Assembly: GCF_023053635.1 (NCBI RefSeq)
Contig: NC_086172.1
Coordinates: 123,727,681 to 123,791,680 of the forward strand
Length of the DNA: 64,000 nucleotides
Direction: 5' to 3'
From: Elgaria multicarinata webbii
Lineage: Eukaryota; Chordata; Lepidosauria; Squamata; Anguidae
Below the pieces are notes generated by a model. The model saw nothing but the letters and a program-made list of their open reading frames with translations. It was not told the DNA's origin and made no database searches. Shown here piece after piece: positions 60,231 through 64,000 of the stretch (the stretch's first letter is position 1; every line of letters starts with the position of its first letter). The translations under genes and the position numbers were made by a program.

Positions 60231-61969
60231 GTGCTGTTCATATCTATATCTATCTTCCACTCCTTCCTCCCCTCCCCTCCTTCCTTTCCGTGTGTGTCTG
60301 TGTGAACTTTTGTCTCTGTGTCTGGCTGGTTGCCTCCCGAGAACTCTTCCCCCAACCCCGCCTCTCCCCCGTGCTTTCCTTTCCTGCCTGTTTGTGTTCT
60401 CTTCACCTCTCTCTCCCTCTGTACGTGTGTACGTGCCTGAGGGGGACCGAAGTGACAGTCCTGTTGACTGTCACTTTTTCTCCGTATGGTTGGTTGCAAA
60501 TGGTTTATGTTGATGCTCTGGTATATTCATCCTGCGGTGCTTGCATTTGTTTGTGTGACCCGCGTTTTGAGCTGCTTCCCTGTTTGTCTGGTACCAAGGG
60601 AACTTCAAGTTAGTTCAATGAGCCCTATTTGCCATTGCTGTCTCTTCGGTTCTTTCGATGTAGCTATTTCCATTGTTGGCTCACACATACGTCTATTTCA
60701 GTGTGTCCTGCGCTTAATCCTGCCCCCCTTTTTGCAACGTACTGGAAGTCCCATGTTTGGGGAATTGGCCTTGTAAACCCATTAGTCTCTACCGGCATAC
60801 TGGGCTATTGCAGGAAGGATTACATTGGTGTTTCAGCAGCATACTGTGCATATAGCACCAAATGTATCCTTTGGGGATTAATTGCTATGGGTAAATACTG
60901 TGGTACCATTCAGAAGCCCTGACCAAGAAAGCATATTTTAAAAAATGTTTTGTAGAGAAACCTCAAAAGAAATTTACTTTGATCCTCTGAATGTATCCTG
61001 ATGATGTAATTTTGTAAAAGCATCAAGGCATGTGCTTCCCCCCCATCCTCAATTTATTTGTCAATACAGACAAAAGTTGAAACTGTCTTCTTTATACTTA
61101 ACAAATGCAAGTGCAGAAAATCCAGCTACAATGTGGAAAAATGAGAACGGTAACTGTTGTACATTCATGGCCTTACAGTTTGCTTTTGCTCAACAAGGTG
61201 AATGACAGGTGTATTTTTTGTTGGTTTTCAGCCAACATTTCTGAAAACATTGAAGTACTAGAGAAGGGAAAAGGTTAGCATACAAAGGGGAAAGGTTAGC
61301 ATTTCATGTTTTCCTATTCTGACTTAAAATCCTGTTCTCTTCACCACTCCTGTGGCGGTGTATTGACAGCCAATTTGAGATCATACCATATGTTGGCAAA
61401 TTTTAAAATTCCCAGTTGAATTCAGTAGCTGGATCTCATTACAAAAGGAACACATCGGTGTCCACAAGTTTTGGATGGACTTGGTAGTCATGGTTATTTC
61501 TAGTAGTCACTGAGGTTCAGCTATTTTACTTATTGTTCTGCAGAGGTAGCTGTCTCCATCTGATGAAGATGAGGGTTATAAGAGATCACTTTCATTTAAT
61601 TAAAAAAAGATTCAAAAGACATTTAGACACTATAGGATATTCTTAAGTAATGTGCAGTGTCATCAGATGTTTTCTTCCGGAAGCTGATCTGTAAGAATAA
61701 ATTACCTTGATTAATTTCTGTAGTTTGACTTACAGGGGGGAAACCAAAAATATTGCCTATTTTCTATATTAAAAACTGTTGGAATAAACTTGATAGTTAA
61801 GGATTTGATAGTTAGGTTTACTAATTTGGCAAGAGTTTGTTAACATCTTCAAGCTCTTAAAAGTGATCTTACTTTAGCAGGTGACCTGAAAACATCAGTG
61901 TACATTATTACATTGACTTGTATGGAATAATCAAGAATGTAGGCAATACTGGATTTTAATCATGTTCTA

Positions 61970-62110
61970 ATATTTATTTATTTATTTGTGATATTTTTTA
62001 TACCACTGAATATAATAAAATCTCTCAGCGGTTCACAATATTAAAAACATAACATTGAAACACAGCGTTAAAAACACTTCCAACTACAATTTTAAAAAAA
62101 TCAAGGAGCA
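61970..62110 (-). repeat. LINE 3'-tail fragment, antisense
   Basis: ATTTATTTATTTATTTGTGA TATTTTTTATACCACTG ... CTCAGCGGTTCACAATATTA matches the inverted form of the recurrent LINE tail. Confidence 0.6.
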
Positions 62111-62139
62111 GCAAAATGAGCAGCACAGTTAATTTATTT

Positions 62140-62560
62140 ACAATCCTAGGCATACTTGTGCATGAGAAACTAAATGAAAATTTCTCATGCAGTCTGATCT
62201 TGTGGTTACGGCTATGGAACTAAGTTCCACTGATTTTAATGTGGCTTACTCACAAGAAAGTATATCTAGTATTATAGCCATAGGCTGCATAGGAAGAAAC
62301 ACTTCCAGCAGAATAATTGTGTCACTAGTAACAAATACATTCCTTGCCTAGGTAATGTCATTTAGGCTACGAATGTCTCATTGAAATAATTAAATTTGAT
62401 TCTGAGTAGACATGCATAGAATATGATAACACAATCTTGTTATGTTAAACACTTTTAAGCTGCATTGATTTCAGTGGGTGAGCATTGCTGGTTGGAGGGA
62501 TGCGCAGAGTTGTATGTCTTTTTCTATCTAAACATGCATAGGATTGTGCCCTTAAGGGCA
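62140..62560. repeat. two units of the CAATCCTA short repeat
   Basis: 62140–62300 (CAATCCTAGGCATACTTG ... GGCTTACTCACAAGAAAGTA) and 62390–62560 (TTCTGAGTAGACATGCATAG ... AACATGCATAGGATTGTGCC) are two copies of the family also seen at 58560. Their outer blocks are partly inverted. Confidence 0.55.
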
Positions 62561-62584
62561 TGCTTTAATCTCTCTCATTGACCT

Positions 62585-62880
62585 GTTCAGATGACACAGT
62601 GGTTAAATATTTTGAGCTAAACATTGGCTCCGTTCAGAAGACATCTTAAACCATGGCTGTAACCATGGTGAATAAGGTAAAAAGTCTTATTCACTGTAGT
62701 TAGAGGTGTGGTTTAAGGTGTCTTCTGAATGGGGCCAGTATGGTTTAGCGTGTCGTGTGATCCACTTTTAACCATGGTGGCTACATAACCACTGTTTAAA
62801 TACTCTCACTAACCATTTGCTGAAAAAGGGTTAGCGGCCTAACCATGGCTTAGTGTATTATCTGAATAGGCCCATTGAAA
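62585..62880. mobile_element. MITE inserted into a MITE
   Basis: The outer arms CTGTTCAGATGACACAGTGG (left) and GGCTTAGTGTATTATCTGAA TAGG (right) are the fold-back family of 24.2 kb. Inside it, 62623–62739 is a separate palindrome: TGGCTCCGTTCAGAAGACAT CTTAAACCA pairs with TGGTTTAAGGTGTCTTCTGA ATGGGGCCA, and TGAATAAGG pairs with CTTATTCA. The outer element's left part is cut short exactly where the inner one begins, so the inner element came later. Confidence 0.65.
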
Positions 62881-64000
62881 TCTGTGCTTAAGTTGGGATG
62901 GATCATGATCATAATTTGTTTGTGCTTCAGACAGGTGGATTTATTGGTATATTTATATTGTGGTTTTAATGTTTAGACAGCTTGAGTAATGATGTTTGGA
63001 AAGGCAATTGATACATTTAAAAATATATAAAAATGCAATATAGCTGGTTTGCTTTGTGTTTCTGAATAGGGTGGTGTCGGCACAGTTAGTTCTAATGGTA
63101 AATTAAGGGTTTATGTTCACCATCACAGAATCATCAACCTGCACTATTTATCAGCTTTGGAAGAAACTAACTGGTAATTCTGGGGGGAAAGAACTGGATT
63201 TGTTTTTAATCTTTTCCCACTGTGGGTAAGGAACTTTTTCATCTTGTTCAGGCAAGAAGATGAATTCTAAATTTGGTCCCTTCATTAACAGTAGTATTAA
63301 GGGAGACTTTTAGAGTTAATGAGCTAAGAGCTGATCAGCTAGGCTTTTTTCTCCTGCTGGGTGGTCGATAAGTCATTCTTGAGCTAGTAGTATTAAGGAT
63401 CTGCTTTTACCATTGAAACAACCTATTCTATCCAGTCATTTAAAGCTTAGAAGGGCATCACCTAGTGACAAGTCAATCTGGAGCTCATGTCTTTATTTTT
63501 TCAGTTTCTCTCCTGATGGCTACTGTGTTACAGTATTTATAAAAGATTAAAATACTATATGTTAAAACCTATCTTCCATCTTAGTTCTAGCCGTCAAAAG
63601 TGGTGCCAAGTAGAAGAAAGATGCTCTTCCATTTTTAAAACCTTATTTTTCTTTTGCACAGTTAGGAAGTCTTGAAAATGTCTTCTCTTTTTATTTTCAA
63701 TTAACCTTCTCCAAACAATTTGATTTGTTAATTCTTCCTGCAAGTAAGCCCTGGATGTAAAATTGTATGGTTCAGAAATGCTTTGAGAGCAAGAATAACC
63801 TGTAGATAAATAAGGATGCAGAGATGATAATAAAGAAATAAACTTCATCCTGAACTCCAAGTTTTAACATGCTTAATAATCACTCACTATACATAGATTT
63901 AACTTAACAGTTTTAGATAAAGTAATAAGTGAACTTAAGACCTCTGCTGGTTATTGCGGATATAGACTCAGTTCAAACAACATGTTTCTCAACAGTGGTT

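Larger units (their letters stand above)
60001..64000 (+). other. PALS1: presumed PALS1 intron 1
   Basis: No coding exon of PALS1 is recognisable to the window's end. The first ~1 kb is pyrimidine- and TG-rich. Repeats at 61970–62110, 62140–62300, 62390–62560 and 62585–62880 are listed separately. The rest looks unique. Confidence 0.5.

Noticed and set aside
59581-60776. Several overlapping long open frames at the right-hand CpG island
   Set aside because: High GC removes stop codons in every frame. The translations are arginine/proline/glycine-rich with no domain, and they cross the strong donor at 60001.

Overview
The window is nuclear DNA from a vertebrate, most likely a squamate reptile (lizard or snake). 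The evidence is a conserved amniote gene order (GPHN – GARIN2/FAM71D – presumed PALS1/MPP5, all on the + strand) in DNA crowded with squamate-type repeats: an almost full-length L1, two RTE-BovB copies, many decayed CR1/L2-superfamily LINE pieces ending in AAATAAAT-type tails, and palindromic MITEs. No prokaryotic, organellar, tRNA, rRNA or CRISPR feature was seen.

Layout. 1–18.7 kb is the 3' end of GPHN (gephyrin). Six exons encode the last 186 residues of the molybdotransferase E domain and are followed by a 3' UTR with three AATAAA signals. All exon phases join cleanly. 18.7–37.0 kb is the GPHN–GARIN2 spacer. It holds a short Penelope-like inverted repeat, L2-like LINE fragments and a hAT element (perfect 8-bp target duplication) into which a 5.56-kb L1 inserted (16-bp target duplication). 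37.0–51.9 kb is GARIN2 (formerly FAM71D), with seven recognisable coding exons giving about 313 residues from the first ATG. Its introns contain CR1/L2 fragments, a CxC/H/C-type LINE 3' piece with target duplications, and a 2-kb antisense BovB. 51.9–59.4 kb is a repeat-rich spacer with a second BovB copy, inverted relative to the first. 59.4–60.2 kb is a CpG island with a strong splice donor at 60001. By synteny it is the promoter and non-coding first exon of PALS1; the rest of the window would be PALS1 intron 1.

The three genes are independent housekeeping, synaptic or testis genes that share a neighbourhood rather than a pathway. Gephyrin completes molybdenum cofactor and scaffolds glycine/GABA-A receptors, GARIN2 belongs to a RAB2-binding, Golgi-associated family of the male germ line, and PALS1 is a Crumbs-complex scaffold.

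No undescribed gene system is evident. The most unusual things are: a retroposed inverted repeat whose arms each carry a hammerhead-like core; a 93-bp segment present twice (92/93 identical) in two GPHN introns; a reading-frame shift shared by both BovB copies at the same A-run; and several clean nested insertions that give relative ages.
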